Origin: Bdellovibrionales bacterium
GTDB taxonomy: Bacteria > Bdellovibrionota > Bdellovibrionia > Bdellovibrionales > JAMPXM01
Direction of reading: 5' to 3'
Assembly (NCBI GenBank): GCA_005808505.1
Contig: SYLX01000257.1
Location: 1 to 38,007, forward strand
Length of the DNA: 38,007 nucleotides
The translations under genes and the position numbers were made by a program. The notes beneath the pieces were generated by a model. It worked only from the letters and a program-made list of their open reading frames with translations. It had not been told where the DNA came from and made no database searches. This document shows, piece after piece, positions 23,436-32,265 of the stretch (position 1 is its first letter; every line of letters starts with the position of its first letter).

Positions 23436-23852
23436 CTAAGGCGTGGATTGGGGGCGGAACTTCCCGTTTTCATCGAACAGAAACGGGTACTTGCCGATCA
23501 CGACCGTTTCATCCGGAGAAGATGGCGGCGGGAAAGCGATCGTCTCCAAAACCGAGATCATGCAAGGTCCAATTCCTAAGAGCTTTGGATCCTCGTCAAC
23601 GACCCGAAGATTCTGGGCCTTACCTCGCCCGTCTTGATTGACGATTTCCCAGCCAAGGTTAATTCGACCCTCGGCGCCAGGCTTTGTTTCGAGAAGCTTG
23701 TAATAACACTCACGAAGATCGCGGGCACGCGCCTGAATCGCGACGCGAATCGGCGCGCGATACGACTCAGGATCGCTTGTCGGAACCGATGAACATGCCG
23801 ATGACAGTATGAACCCGCCGACGACCATCGAGCGCGTTGCGATCAACTTCAC
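23436..23852 (-). CDS. Lipoprotein with AgmX/PglI C-terminal-like domain
   Basis: The 138-aa protein starts at GTG 23852, overlapping the heptose kinase stop by 4 nt (GTGA). Its signal sequence ends in lipobox LSSAC (Cys 20). The mature part resembles the AgmX/PglI C-terminal domain, a TonB_C-like fold found in myxobacterial and Bdellovibrio envelope proteins: IRVAIQARARDLRECYYKLL, then INLGWEIVNQDGRGKAQNLR and CMISVLETIAFPPP. The two cysteines beyond the lipobox (in LRECYY and GPCMIS) fit the disulfide often seen in that family. Role likely in the envelope; link to heptose metabolism is by position only. Confidence 0.75.
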   Translation of the reverse strand: MKLIATRSMVVGGFILSSACSSVPTSDPESYRAPIRVAIQARARDLRECYYKLLETKPGAEGRINLGWEIVNQDGRGKAQNLRVVDEDPKLLGIGPCMISVLETIAFPPPSSPDETVVIGKYPFLFDENGKFRPQSTP

Positions 23853-24880
23853 GCGCTCTCTCCGGCTTGAACAGCTTCGAGAAGCTCTTCAACCGAACAA
23901 GGGACACAGCCGACTTTACCGACGACAACTCCGGCCGCGAAGTTCGCGAGCGCGCACGATTGATCAAGCGTAAAACCCGCGCCCCACGCGAGAGCAAGCG
24001 CTGCGATAACGGTGTCACCTGCACCGGTCACGTCGAAGACTTGTTTTGCGTTCGTCGGGAAATCGATGCTGTCGCCATGCTCGAAGATACGCATGCCGTC
24101 TTTTCCGAGCGTGATGACCATCTGCTTTGAGCCCACGACTTCCATAAGTTTGTTCCCGATCTTATTCAAAAGAGCAGGATCTTTGCGGAGATCATCGACC
24201 GGGAATTTTGCTAGAGCAACGGACTCATCGAAATTCGGCGTCATCAGATCAACACCACGATAGGTTTCGAGCGGAGTTGAACGATGAGGATCCGCCAAAA
24301 CTTTCTTACCGCTCGCCTTTGCGAGGCGCACGATCTCGGCCACGAGCTTCTCGCCGATGACACCCTTTGCGTAATCCTGAATGATGACGGAGCAAACTTT
24401 CGGCATCAGCGCTTTCACCTGATCCAAAATCGCCCGCTCAACCGCTTCGCTGACAAAAACGCGATGTTCGTAATCAACACGCACGATGTGATGGTTTTGG
24501 ACCATCACTCGCAACTTGCGCGTGGTCGGACGAGAGGAATCAACGACGAGATGTTCGGGCGAAACGCCCGATCGCGAAAGAAGATTGCGCAACTGGTCAG
24601 CAGTCGCATCTTTGCCGACCACCGCAACAAGTCTCGGAACTCCGCCGAGGCTTGCGATGTTTTGTGCCACGTTAGCGGCGAGACCGAGCCGCGCTTCTTC
24701 AGAATCGACTTCAACAACGGGGACGGGTGCTTCTGGGCTGATGCGGCGAACTTGTCCGAGGACGTATTCATCGAGACCGATGTCACCGATGATCAAGACT
24801 TCTTTGCCCCGTAGATCTTGAACGTGCTGCACGATGTGAGGCGCATGCTCTGACAAATTTTTTGGGTTCAAGGATGTCAT
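23849..24880 (-). CDS. rfaE1: D-glycero-beta-D-manno-heptose-7-phosphate kinase
   Basis: This 343-aa PfkB-family kinase matches the N-terminal half of HldE (RfaE domain I): GDIGLDEYVLGQVRRISPEA, PVPVVEVDSEEARLGLAANV, VADPHRSTPLETYRG-like segment and the anion hole DVTGAGDTVIAALALA. It makes ADP-heptose precursor bisphosphate for LPS inner core. The nucleotidyltransferase half of HldE is absent, so the second activity must be encoded elsewhere. ATG 24880 is preferred to GTG 24892 because GGAG lies 6 nt before it, within the longer frame. It leads a two-gene operon with the lipoprotein. Confidence 0.9.
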   Translation of the reverse strand: MTSLNPKNLSEHAPHIVQHVQDLRGKEVLIIGDIGLDEYVLGQVRRISPEAPVPVVEVDSEEARLGLAANVAQNIASLGGVPRLVAVVGKDATADQLRNLLSRSGVSPEHLVVDSSRPTTRKLRVMVQNHHIVRVDYEHRVFVSEAVERAILDQVKALMPKVCSVIIQDYAKGVIGEKLVAEIVRLAKASGKKVLADPHRSTPLETYRGVDLMTPNFDESVALAKFPVDDLRKDPALLNKIGNKLMEVVGSKQMVITLGKDGMRIFEHGDSIDFPTNAKQVFDVTGAGDTVIAALALAWGAGFTLDQSCALANFAAGVVVGKVGCVPCSVEELLEAVQAGESA

Positions 24881-24892
24881 CGTCTTCTCCAC

Positions 24893-25473
24893 TAAATTTT
24901 CTGGCGTTGCATTTCCGCTACACTCGGCTGCCGCTGAGCTTACAACTCACACGGCGACCGTCGCGTTTTCGCGATCGCAGCGACACTCACGCAAACTGTT
25001 GCTGCGAAGCCACAGCTCTCGAACAAACGAGTTTCAATCATCTATTCAACTACTCAACGGTGTTGATCTTCGTTGCCGCCACTCATTCACCGTTGTGCGC
25101 AATTCTCTCGGCAGATACGCCGCCAATTTCAGAATGTGAAACTCAACGCTAGAAGATCCGACTCGCTCAGTCGAGCCTCATCGCGTTCCACAGTTTTGAG
25201 TTTGGACAACGGCCAACCATAAATGAAACGACCTAGGGCTTCAAAGCATTTCCTTGCAAAGGCCCTAGGGCCGCTGTGTAATGATCGCCTAGCCATTTCG
25301 CAGTTCCGGTCCCTCGAAGAAGCTTTGACTGGACCTTGGTCGCACGCAAATTTTCGCGTGAAGTTGCCAGAGTCCAACGCGAAGCTCTCCGAGTCTGAAG
25401 CTGCGAAACCCGATGGTCGGCAATAAGAAAAGGATGTCGAGCACGGGATCAACCCGAGATGAGGATTTGAAGG
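24893..25473. other. 581-nt gene-poor gap between rfaE1 and gdhA
   Basis: The two genes diverge here, so both promoters should lie inside, yet I see no strong -35/-10 pair. Open frames at 24862-25152 (+) and 25129-25452 (-) have no ribosome binding sites and no protein-like composition. One clear structure is an inverted repeat CCTAGGGC (25232-25239) with its complement at 25262-25269. A small CGGG-ATCAA-CCCG hairpin lies close before gdhA (about 25444-25456). Confidence 0.45.
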
Positions 25474-26730
25474 ATGGATTTCTCAGAAGGACAGATGTTC
25501 CGCGATACGATCAAGATTCTCGAAGAGGCCGCAAATGTGATCAATTGCGACCCGAACGTGCTTGAGCGAATGAAGCGTCCCAAGCGCGCGATCATCGTCA
25601 GCATCCCCGTACGTATGGATGACTATCGCGTAAAAGTTTTCTCTGGTTATCGCGTCCAGCATAGCTCCACACTCGGCCCCTACAAAGGCGGCATTCGCTA
25701 CCACCAGGACGTATCACTCTCCGAAGTCGCCGCGCTCGCGACTTTGATGACGTTCAAATGTTCCCTCCTCAACTTGCCTCTCGGTGGCGGTAAAGGTGGC
25801 GTTCGCGTGGACCCCACGCAACTCTCGCGCACGGAAAAACAGAACCTCACTCGTCGTTTCACTTCTGAACTCGGAACAGCGATTGGCCCCGACGTCGACA
25901 TCCCCGCTCCCGACATGGGAACGGATCCTCAAACGATGGCGTGGATCATGGACACGTACTCGCAAGAAGTTGGCTTTGCCCAACCTGGCGTTGTAACAGG
26001 TAAGCCGGTTGAAATCGGTGGATCACTCGGTCGCGCAGGTGCGACCGGTCTCGGTGTTGTCTTCACGACTGAGAAAGCTCTCGAGACGCAGAAGAAGAAA
26101 ATCGAAGGCACCACGATGGTGATCCAAGGTTTCGGTAACGTCGGTCAGCACGCAGCACTCTACGCGCACCAACGGGGCGCGAAGGTTCTCGCGGTCAGCG
26201 ACGTTACGGGCGGCATCGTCGACATGAAGGGCCTCAATGTTCCCGACGTCATCAAGTACGTTTCGGAACACAAAGTTCTCAAAGGCTATCCGAAAGCTGA
26301 GCCCATCTCGAACGAAGAACTCCTCACTCTCCCTTGCGAAATCCTCGCGCCTTGCGCGATGGAAAACGTCATCACGGGCGAGAACGCAGGAAAGATCCAA
26401 GCGAAGTTCGTTATCGAAGGCGCTAACGGTCCTTGCACGGTTGAAGGGTCGAAGATCCTTCACGAGCGTGACATCGTCGCTTGCCCTGACATCCTCGCGA
26501 ACGGCGGTGGTGTTATCGTGTCTTACTTCGAATGGGTTCAGGGTCTACAGCACTACTTCTGGACGGAAGACGAAGTAAACGCAAAGATGAAGCTCATTAT
26601 CACGAGCGCGTTCGACAAAGTTTGGGAACTCAAGACCGAGAAGAAAATCGACATGCGTACGGCAGCGATGGGCCAAGCGGTTCGTCGTCTTGAGCGTGCG
26701 ATGCTCCTCCGCGGTTTGTACCCTCGCTAA
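25474..26730 (+). CDS. gdhA: Glutamate dehydrogenase family enzyme
   Basis: This 418-aa enzyme fits the hexameric Glu/Leu/Phe/Val dehydrogenase family, which interconverts glutamate and 2-oxoglutarate with ammonia. Key parts are the substrate site STLGPYKGGIRYHQDV (65-80), PLGGGKGGV (102-110) with catalytic Lys, PAPDMGTD (144-151) with catalytic Asp, and a Rossmann NAD(P) site GFGNVG (219-224). The length is that of the standard 50-kDa form. Leucine/phenylalanine dehydrogenases are shorter, so glutamate is the most likely substrate. A GAGG site lies 9 nt before the ATG. It is monocistronic with a very strong terminator. Confidence 0.93.
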   Translation: MDFSEGQMFRDTIKILEEAANVINCDPNVLERMKRPKRAIIVSIPVRMDDYRVKVFSGYRVQHSSTLGPYKGGIRYHQDVSLSEVAALATLMTFKCSLLNLPLGGGKGGVRVDPTQLSRTEKQNLTRRFTSELGTAIGPDVDIPAPDMGTDPQTMAWIMDTYSQEVGFAQPGVVTGKPVEIGGSLGRAGATGLGVVFTTEKALETQKKKIEGTTMVIQGFGNVGQHAALYAHQRGAKVLAVSDVTGGIVDMKGLNVPDVIKYVSEHKVLKGYPKAEPISNEELLTLPCEILAPCAMENVITGENAGKIQAKFVIEGANGPCTVEGSKILHERDIVACPDILANGGGVIVSYFEWVQGLQHYFWTEDEVNAKMKLIITSAFDKVWELKTEKKIDMRTAAMGQAVRRLERAMLLRGLYPR

Positions 26731-26760
26731 GCTCTTTCCCAACGAACAAGATCTTCGCCA

Positions 26761-26797
26761 AAAGAAGGCGACTCCTCGGAGTCGCCTTCTTTTTTTT
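26761..26797 (+). terminator. Strong Rho-independent terminator of gdhA
   Basis: A near-perfect stem of about 13 bp (from 26761 to 26792) with a small CCTCGG tip, followed by a run of T to 26797. Confidence 0.95.
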
Positions 26798-26894
26798 CGA
26801 GATGTGCCATTCTACCCTGCTTGCGTTATTAAAAATCTGAACGGAGGTTCCGGTGAAAGAACTTTCAGAGTAGGTTTGAGCGCAGGAGGTTCGC

Positions 26895-28013
26895 ATGAAG
26901 TTTCGCAACTTGTTTTTCGCGCTCCCGTTGCTCTCGCTGTCATCTACCGTTTTCGCCGCTCCATCCAACGTGAAGACTTTCGAGTCCGAAGGTCAGAAAG
27001 TTCGCTATGAAGAAATCGTCGATACCGGCAACGACGTCGTTTGGGGCTTCGACTTTTTGCCCGACGGACGAATGATCGCCACCACACGCGGCGGTCAATT
27101 TCTCGTGATCGATTTGAAAACGAAGATCATCGCCAAGATCAAAGGAGCTCCTGAAGTCTTCTCGCAAGGGCAAGGTGGATTGCTCGACGTCCGCGTTCAT
27201 CCCGATGGCAAATGGATCTACTACACCTACTCAGAACCGAAGGGCCATCAAGCAACGACGGCTCTTGCACGTGCCGTCTTGAGCGGGAATGAGCTGACAC
27301 AAACGCAAAAGCTCTTCTCGGCCGAAGCGCCGAACATGAACGACATCCACTTCGGCTCGCGCATTGAGTTCGACAAAAAAGGTCACGTCTTTATCTCCGT
27401 TGGTGAGCGCAACAAACGCGAACAAGTCCAAGATTTGAGTTATCACCTCGGAAAGATTATTCGCCTGAATGAAGACGGCTCCGTTCCTAAGGACAACCCC
27501 TTCGTAAACAAAGCAGGAGCAAAACCCGAGATCTGGAACTACGGTCTACGCAACCCGCAGGGCTTAGCGATGGATCCCGTGAGCGGTGAACTCTACGAAG
27601 CCGAAATGGGTCCGCGCGGTGGCGACGAGATCAACTTGATGAAGCCTGGCGCAAACTACGGCTGGCCGATCATCACCTATGGCCGCGAATATCATGGCCC
27701 GAAGATTGGTGAAGGCACAGAGAAGCCAGGAGTTACCAACCCCGTTGCCTACTGGGTACCGTCGATTTCGCCATCGGCTCTTGGATTTTACAATGGCAAC
27801 GCGTTTCCGAAATGGAAAGGTAACGCCTTCCTCGCGACTCTTAGCGGTTCGCACCTTCGACGTCTCGTCATGGAAAACGGCAAGGTCACTAAACAAGAAG
27901 AGTTGTTAAAAGATATCGGCCTTCGCTTCCGCAACGTGCGCCAAGGTCCGGATGGTCATCTGTATGTTTCGACGGACGATGGTTTGATTTCGAAGCTTTC
28001 GCCGGCAGGTTAA
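26895..28013 (+). CDS. Periplasmic PQQ-dependent aldose dehydrogenase-like protein
   Basis: This 372-aa protein has a signal peptide (1-21, cleaved after FAA) and a six-bladed beta-propeller of the GSDH/YliI family (PF07995). Signatures are VVWGFDFLPDGRMIATTRGG, GLLDVRVHPDGKWIYYTYS, FGSRIEFDKKGHVFISVGER (catalytic-site region), WNYGLRNPQGLAMDP, and the metal/cofactor site EMGPRGGDEINL with NYGWPIITYG. It should oxidise aldose sugars in the periplasm with PQQ. No PQQ biosynthesis genes are in the window. AGGAGG lies 5 nt before the ATG. It is followed by pyrD on the same strand after 70 nt. Confidence 0.92.
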   Translation: MKFRNLFFALPLLSLSSTVFAAPSNVKTFESEGQKVRYEEIVDTGNDVVWGFDFLPDGRMIATTRGGQFLVIDLKTKIIAKIKGAPEVFSQGQGGLLDVRVHPDGKWIYYTYSEPKGHQATTALARAVLSGNELTQTQKLFSAEAPNMNDIHFGSRIEFDKKGHVFISVGERNKREQVQDLSYHLGKIIRLNEDGSVPKDNPFVNKAGAKPEIWNYGLRNPQGLAMDPVSGELYEAEMGPRGGDEINLMKPGANYGWPIITYGREYHGPKIGEGTEKPGVTNPVAYWVPSISPSALGFYNGNAFPKWKGNAFLATLSGSHLRRLVMENGKVTKQEELLKDIGLRFRNVRQGPDGHLYVSTDDGLISKLSPAG

Positions 28014-28083
28014 TTTCCCCATCAAAGCTTTGGCGCAGCGTGCGCGCTTGCCTCGCGCGCGCTCTGCGCCTAACTTCGCCTCC

Positions 28084-29073
28084 GTGAAACCATGGCTTCT
28101 TCTCCCACCAAAATTTGCGCACGATCTTTCTCCCCTCGGCCTGCAGCTGCTCACGGCGTTCCGTGAAGCACGTCCAGAGAAATGGCGCCCGCTTATCTGG
28201 CGCGGACTTCATTTCGAAAATCGACTCGGCATCGCCGGAGGCGTCGATAAAGACGGAGCCCTCATTGAGAACTGGTGGTCGCTCGGCGTCGGCTTCGTTG
28301 AAATCGGCACGGTCACGCCAAAAGCTCAGGGGCCTAATGACGGGAAGATCATCGACCGCGATCCCGCAACCGGCTCCCTCTGGAATCGCATGGGCTTTCC
28401 CGGCAAAGGAATAGCCATCGTTCGCGAAAATTTGCGCGACCTTCCGCTCGATCGCGCCACACCTGTCTTCGTGAACATCGGAAAAAATCGCACGACTCCC
28501 AACGAAGACGCGGCGAAAGATTATGTCACATGCATGCGTGAGATTGGTGATCTCGCCGATGCATTTGTCATCAACATCAGCTCTCCCAACACGACGGGCC
28601 TTCGCGATCTTTTTAAACCGCAAAACTTTGAACCGTTCCTTCAGGAAATCTTGCAGGCCCGCAATGAACTAACGAGTGCGCCGCCGCTTCTTCTTAAGTT
28701 AAGCCCCGATCTCGAAGATGAAGATCTCGAGAATGTGGTGCGTGCAGCCGTGCGTTTAAAGCTCGATGGTTTTATCGCGACGAATACAACGCTCGCGCGT
28801 ACGCCCGCGATGCATTATCCAAAAGAGGGCGGCGTTTCGGGTAAACCTCTTGCTCAGCAATCAAAAGAAGTGTTGAAGAAACTCATCGGACTTCTCGGCC
28901 CCGATCGCCCTGGCAAACTCATCATCTCCGTTGGCGGTGTTATGACGCCAGAAGACGTCATGGAACGACTCACGCTAGGTGCCGATCTCGTGCAAGTTTA
29001 CACGGCGCTCATCTACGAGGGACCGTTTTTCTTTTCGCGCGTTGCGCGCCATGCGAACGAAAATCCCCTCTAG
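28084..29073 (+). CDS. pyrD: Dihydroorotate dehydrogenase, class 2
   Basis: The 329-aa enzyme oxidises dihydroorotate to orotate in pyrimidine synthesis, linked to quinones at the membrane. Class 2 features: GIAGGVDKDG (49-58), GFVEIGTVTPKAQGP (70-84), NRMGFPGKG (101-109), NISSPNT (164-170) with the catalytic Ser, KLSPDLEDEDL, and SVGGVMTPEDVMERL with the FMN phosphate site. The GTG at 28084 is chosen; the longer TTG start at 28030 adds 18 arginine-rich residues. Neither has a clear ribosome binding site. Confidence 0.93.
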   Translation: MKPWLLLPPKFAHDLSPLGLQLLTAFREARPEKWRPLIWRGLHFENRLGIAGGVDKDGALIENWWSLGVGFVEIGTVTPKAQGPNDGKIIDRDPATGSLWNRMGFPGKGIAIVRENLRDLPLDRATPVFVNIGKNRTTPNEDAAKDYVTCMREIGDLADAFVINISSPNTTGLRDLFKPQNFEPFLQEILQARNELTSAPPLLLKLSPDLEDEDLENVVRAAVRLKLDGFIATNTTLARTPAMHYPKEGGVSGKPLAQQSKEVLKKLIGLLGPDRPGKLIISVGGVMTPEDVMERLTLGADLVQVYTALIYEGPFFFSRVARHANENPL

Positions 29074-29189
29074 TCAACGACAGCGCCTAGGCATTAGAGA
29101 AAAAACTGTTTCGTCATCAAAGTCTTCTGTGTGAAGATCGACGTTCGTTTTAACTACCTTCATCGAAGTTGCTTTTAGGAAACGAAATT

Positions 29190-29606
29190 ATGTCGCTCAA
29201 AAGACCCACTTGGATTCCTGTCGTCACGGGCTTGCTCCGAAAAGGAAGCAAAGTTCTCGTGGGCCAGCGTCCTGCGGGTCATTCGCTCGCTGGACAATGG
29301 GAATTTCCCGGTGGCAAGATCGAGCGAAACGAAACACCTGAACAAGCGCTCGTGCGCGAGCTTCAAGAAGAGCTCGGTATCAATGCCGATGTCGGTCAGC
29401 TGAAACTCGCCAGCTCTCATTCGTTTGGCGACACCGGAATCGTGATTCTCTTCTACGAAATTTTGTTCTGGAAAGGTGAGCCAAAGGCTGTGCACCACAT
29501 GGAACTCCGATGGGTGGAACCGCAGGAGCTGAAAACCTTGCACATCCCGGAAGCAAATCGCAAAATCCTCGATCGGATCATCGAGCAGCTGCAGCCGGTG
29601 CCTTGA
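29190..29606 (+). CDS. mutT: NUDIX hydrolase, MutT-like 8-oxo-dGTPase
   Basis: This 138-aa protein carries a complete Nudix box (GGKIERNETPEQALVREL followed by QEELGI, roughly residues 42-65). The flanks VLVGQRPAGHSLAGQWEFPG and HHMELRWVEPQEL are those of MutT-type (d)NTP pyrophosphohydrolases that remove 8-oxo-dGTP. ATG 29190 has AGGAAA about 7 nt upstream and is preferred to the alternative at 29169. The glycosyltransferase gene follows 48 nt downstream. Confidence 0.9.
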   Translation: MSLKRPTWIPVVTGLLRKGSKVLVGQRPAGHSLAGQWEFPGGKIERNETPEQALVRELQEELGINADVGQLKLASSHSFGDTGIVILFYEILFWKGEPKAVHHMELRWVEPQELKTLHIPEANRKILDRIIEQLQPVP

Positions 29607-29654
29607 TCTCGAGATTGCGCTGCAACAAATGACGCCACGAAAGAGGTCGCGCGT

Positions 29655-30839
29655 ATGGCCCGCATCGCTTTCTTCACCGAACGACTTCCCCCCGGAAACG
29701 ATTCCATCTCGGAGTTCTCCTACGAACTCATTCGTAGCCTCGCGGACCAACAGCATCACATCCATGTCTTCTCGACTTATCGTGAAGGCGCGGATCTTCC
29801 GCCTAGCCATCCGCGAATCGAAATTGCGCGGCCCTTCCGAAAATGGGGATGGCTCGAACTTCCACGCCTCGTTCCACTTCTCATGGAATTTCGGCCGGAG
29901 TTGATTCATCTCATCCAGCCTCGCGCTGAAGCGATGGAAGGTTTTACAAGTGCCATGAGCGCGATTCCCAACATGGGCGCTCTCTTAGGAAGACCCGCGA
30001 TTGTTTCATCGTTTTACGATTTTCGTGAGGACGAACTCCGTCGTCATCGGGCGCTGCTCTTAGCGAGTCACGCCGTAACGGTTTCCAATCAAACGCAAAA
30101 AGATGTTCTCGAGAGATTTTTGATGGAAACGCCTCTCAGCCGCTCGCCGAAAATCATCGTGCTACCAGTTCCCTCGGCTGGAGTGAAAACTCACGATGAG
30201 AACTCCGAAACTCCCGCTCTCAGCGAGTTGCTTCCGGATGCTTTAGAAAACTTCCTTGAGACGAATGACTCGATCATTTTCGTAGCGGGCGATATCGGCG
30301 ATCATCGAGAACCCGCTAAATTGTTTTCGGCGGTCGCGGAGGTCTTATCGAAATTTCCGCACTCGCGAGTCGTCTTTGGCGGCGGTTGGGGACGAATTCC
30401 TTCGAAAGCGCGTCCGATTCTGATGCGAATTTTCGAAGAAGCCGATCTTGGCGCTCGCGTTTTCATAACTGGCCCCCTCACCGCCAATAACGAACGTCGC
30501 TGCTTGGCCCGCGCGCGTCTTGCGTTCACGGTCTCGCTTCCGCCCGAGTCATTGAGCCTCGCTCGCATCTTGCGCGAAGCCCTCGAAGTCTCAACCCCAC
30601 TTCTCATGAGCGAAGAACAAGCGCGCATCGACGCACTTGGCTGGCGCCACGCCGAGAACGCTCTCTTTACGACTTCCACTCCTGAAGGTTGGTCAAAATC
30701 TTTAGCGGATGCTCTGGCTTCCGACGAACTGATTCGCTCCATCCGCTCGCGTTTGCCTGAGTTCACGCGCTCGGAAGCCGTGGATCAACCCGGAAACGTC
30801 ATGAGCCGCGTTTACACTTCGCTTCTTGAAGCGCGCTAA
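29655..30839 (+). CDS. GT-B fold glycosyltransferase (family 4-like)
   Basis: This 394-aa protein has the layout of retaining GT-B glycosyltransferases: an N-terminal donor/acceptor domain beginning ARIAFFTERLPPGNDSISEF and a C-terminal Rossmann domain (DSIIFVAGDIGDHREPAKLF, FITGPLTANNERRCLARARL). The EX7E region is PPESLSLARILREALE, which is close to but not the classical form. Cytoplasmic, probably at the membrane. It is followed by a second glycosyltransferase and an O-antigen-ligase-like gene, so a role in LPS or exopolysaccharide assembly is likely. GAGG lies 8 nt before the ATG. Confidence 0.82.
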   Translation: MARIAFFTERLPPGNDSISEFSYELIRSLADQQHHIHVFSTYREGADLPPSHPRIEIARPFRKWGWLELPRLVPLLMEFRPELIHLIQPRAEAMEGFTSAMSAIPNMGALLGRPAIVSSFYDFREDELRRHRALLLASHAVTVSNQTQKDVLERFLMETPLSRSPKIIVLPVPSAGVKTHDENSETPALSELLPDALENFLETNDSIIFVAGDIGDHREPAKLFSAVAEVLSKFPHSRVVFGGGWGRIPSKARPILMRIFEEADLGARVFITGPLTANNERRCLARARLAFTVSLPPESLSLARILREALEVSTPLLMSEEQARIDALGWRHAENALFTTSTPEGWSKSLADALASDELIRSIRSRLPEFTRSEAVDQPGNVMSRVYTSLLEAR

Positions 30840-30872
30840 GCTTCCACCCAACGCAATCGGCAAAATCGAAGA

Positions 30873-30902
30873 TTGCCGAGCATTGGATTCGTCCGCTACT
30901 CT
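30873..30902 (+). promoter_or_regulatory. Possible promoter of the second glycosyltransferase gene
   Basis: -35 TTGCCG (30873-30878), 18-nt spacer, weak -10 TACTCT (30897-30902), then 8 nt to the ATG. The -35 box is one arm of an inverted repeat TCGGCAA (30857-30863)/TTGCCGA (30873-30879), which could be an operator or the 3'-hairpin of the preceding gene. Confidence 0.35.
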
Positions 30903-30910
30903 CGGAGTCG

Positions 30911-32203
30911 ATGTCACGCCCAGATCTTCCCGCGAAATTAAACGTCTGCCTCGTTGCGCGCCAGTTTCCTATCGTCGGCCGCGCTACTGGCTTTAGCTTT
31001 TTGCGGTTGATCGCGCGCGGCCTTGCGGCCCGGGATCACCAAGTCACCGTGCTGACATCGGAAGACCCCATGGGTCGCCCCGAGATCGAGCAAGAGGGAG
31101 TGAAGGTACATTTCCTCCTCGAAAGCCGGGCCGCACGTGCGCGTCGCGACCCGTTCCCGGCTCTCGTACGAAATAAGTTTATCGAGCTTCATCAGAGAAA
31201 ACCTTTTCACCTCATCCACAGCGTCGATAACTCAACACTGCGAATCGGACTCGAAAAGGAAAGCTACAAAGTGGCGATGGCCTACGACGTTGCGGCAACT
31301 CGCATGTCGGAGTTGTTTTCACTCATGGGCATGAGCCAAGAAACGTTTGGCAGCATCGTGCGCACGGGCGTTGCGGTTGGCTACAAGTTCTTGAGCACGT
31401 ACACCGGCGGAGACCGTCAGCTCCTCAAGACGGCAGATGGTGTTTTCGTTGCGAGCCCGCGCGAGCGCCTAACGCTTGAGCGCTACTATCTTTATCCCGA
31501 TGCGCGGATCCACACGCTTCCCTACGGAATCGAAATGGCGGACCTTGCTCCTCGCGAGAGATCCGAAGCTCTTCGTCAGCAACTCGGCATTCCCGAGACC
31601 GCAAAAGTAGCCGTGACGGTGACGGACATGAACGAGTCCGAAGAGGTCTACAACCTCTTGCGCGCATTCGAACAAGTCGTCATCAAAAAACCCAGCTCGC
31701 GGTTGATCATCGTCGGCACTGGCCCCAAATTTAAAGAGATCGAGCGAGCGATGCTCGATCTCGCGCTTGGGAGCAAAGTTGTCCTCACCGGCGCGATCCG
31801 CGACACCGATGTTCCCGACTACATCGCGCTCTCGGATGTCTTCGTGAATTTGAGTTCGCGCACGACAGGCTTCGAGCCATCACTCCTCGAAGCGATGGCC
31901 CAAAAGAAAGTCATCATCGGCTCCGAAGTTTCTCCGATGGCGACCATCGTCGAGCACAGCCGTGAAGGTTTCTTAATTCGCCCTGCCGATATCGCCGAGC
32001 TTACGACGCTTCTGCTCGATATTTTTGCGGGTCATCTTCCTGTCGTCGAAATTGGAGAGATGGCGCGCAAGAAAGTCCTCGACCTCTTCGATCCCCAAAA
32101 AATGGTCGTTGAAACTTTGAATGCCTACTATGCAATCTTGAAGAGCACGGGCTATTATAAAGTTCCTGGATCCATTCTCGCTCGGCTCTTTGCCTGGCCT
32201 TGA
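30911..32203 (+). CDS. Group 1/family 4 glycosyltransferase
   Basis: This 430-aa GT-B enzyme opens with LNVCLVARQFPIVGRATGFS and a GLAARDHQVTVLTSED segment typical of family 4. The C-terminal domain has SRLIIVGTGPKFKEIERAML, VLTGAIRDTDVPDYIALSDV and the EX7E motif FEPSLLEAMAQKKVIIGSE. It should transfer a sugar from a nucleotide donor onto a glycan or lipid carrier at the inner membrane. It lies in the glycosyltransferase-ligase cluster, 71 nt behind the first one and 62 nt before the ligase. Confidence 0.9.
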   Translation: MSRPDLPAKLNVCLVARQFPIVGRATGFSFLRLIARGLAARDHQVTVLTSEDPMGRPEIEQEGVKVHFLLESRAARARRDPFPALVRNKFIELHQRKPFHLIHSVDNSTLRIGLEKESYKVAMAYDVAATRMSELFSLMGMSQETFGSIVRTGVAVGYKFLSTYTGGDRQLLKTADGVFVASPRERLTLERYYLYPDARIHTLPYGIEMADLAPRERSEALRQQLGIPETAKVAVTVTDMNESEEVYNLLRAFEQVVIKKPSSRLIIVGTGPKFKEIERAMLDLALGSKVVLTGAIRDTDVPDYIALSDVFVNLSSRTTGFEPSLLEAMAQKKVIIGSEVSPMATIVEHSREGFLIRPADIAELTTLLLDIFAGHLPVVEIGEMARKKVLDLFDPQKMVVETLNAYYAILKSTGYYKVPGSILARLFAWP

Positions 32204-32265
32204 GCGGGTACTCCATACGTTTGCATTTTGAAAAGCAAAACTCGTGAAGAAGGACGGTCTCGAGT

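Noticed and set aside
24862-25452. Two open frames of 96 and 107 codons in the rfaE1-gdhA gap
   Set aside because: No start signals, no hydrophobic or helical pattern, overlapping each other on opposite strands.
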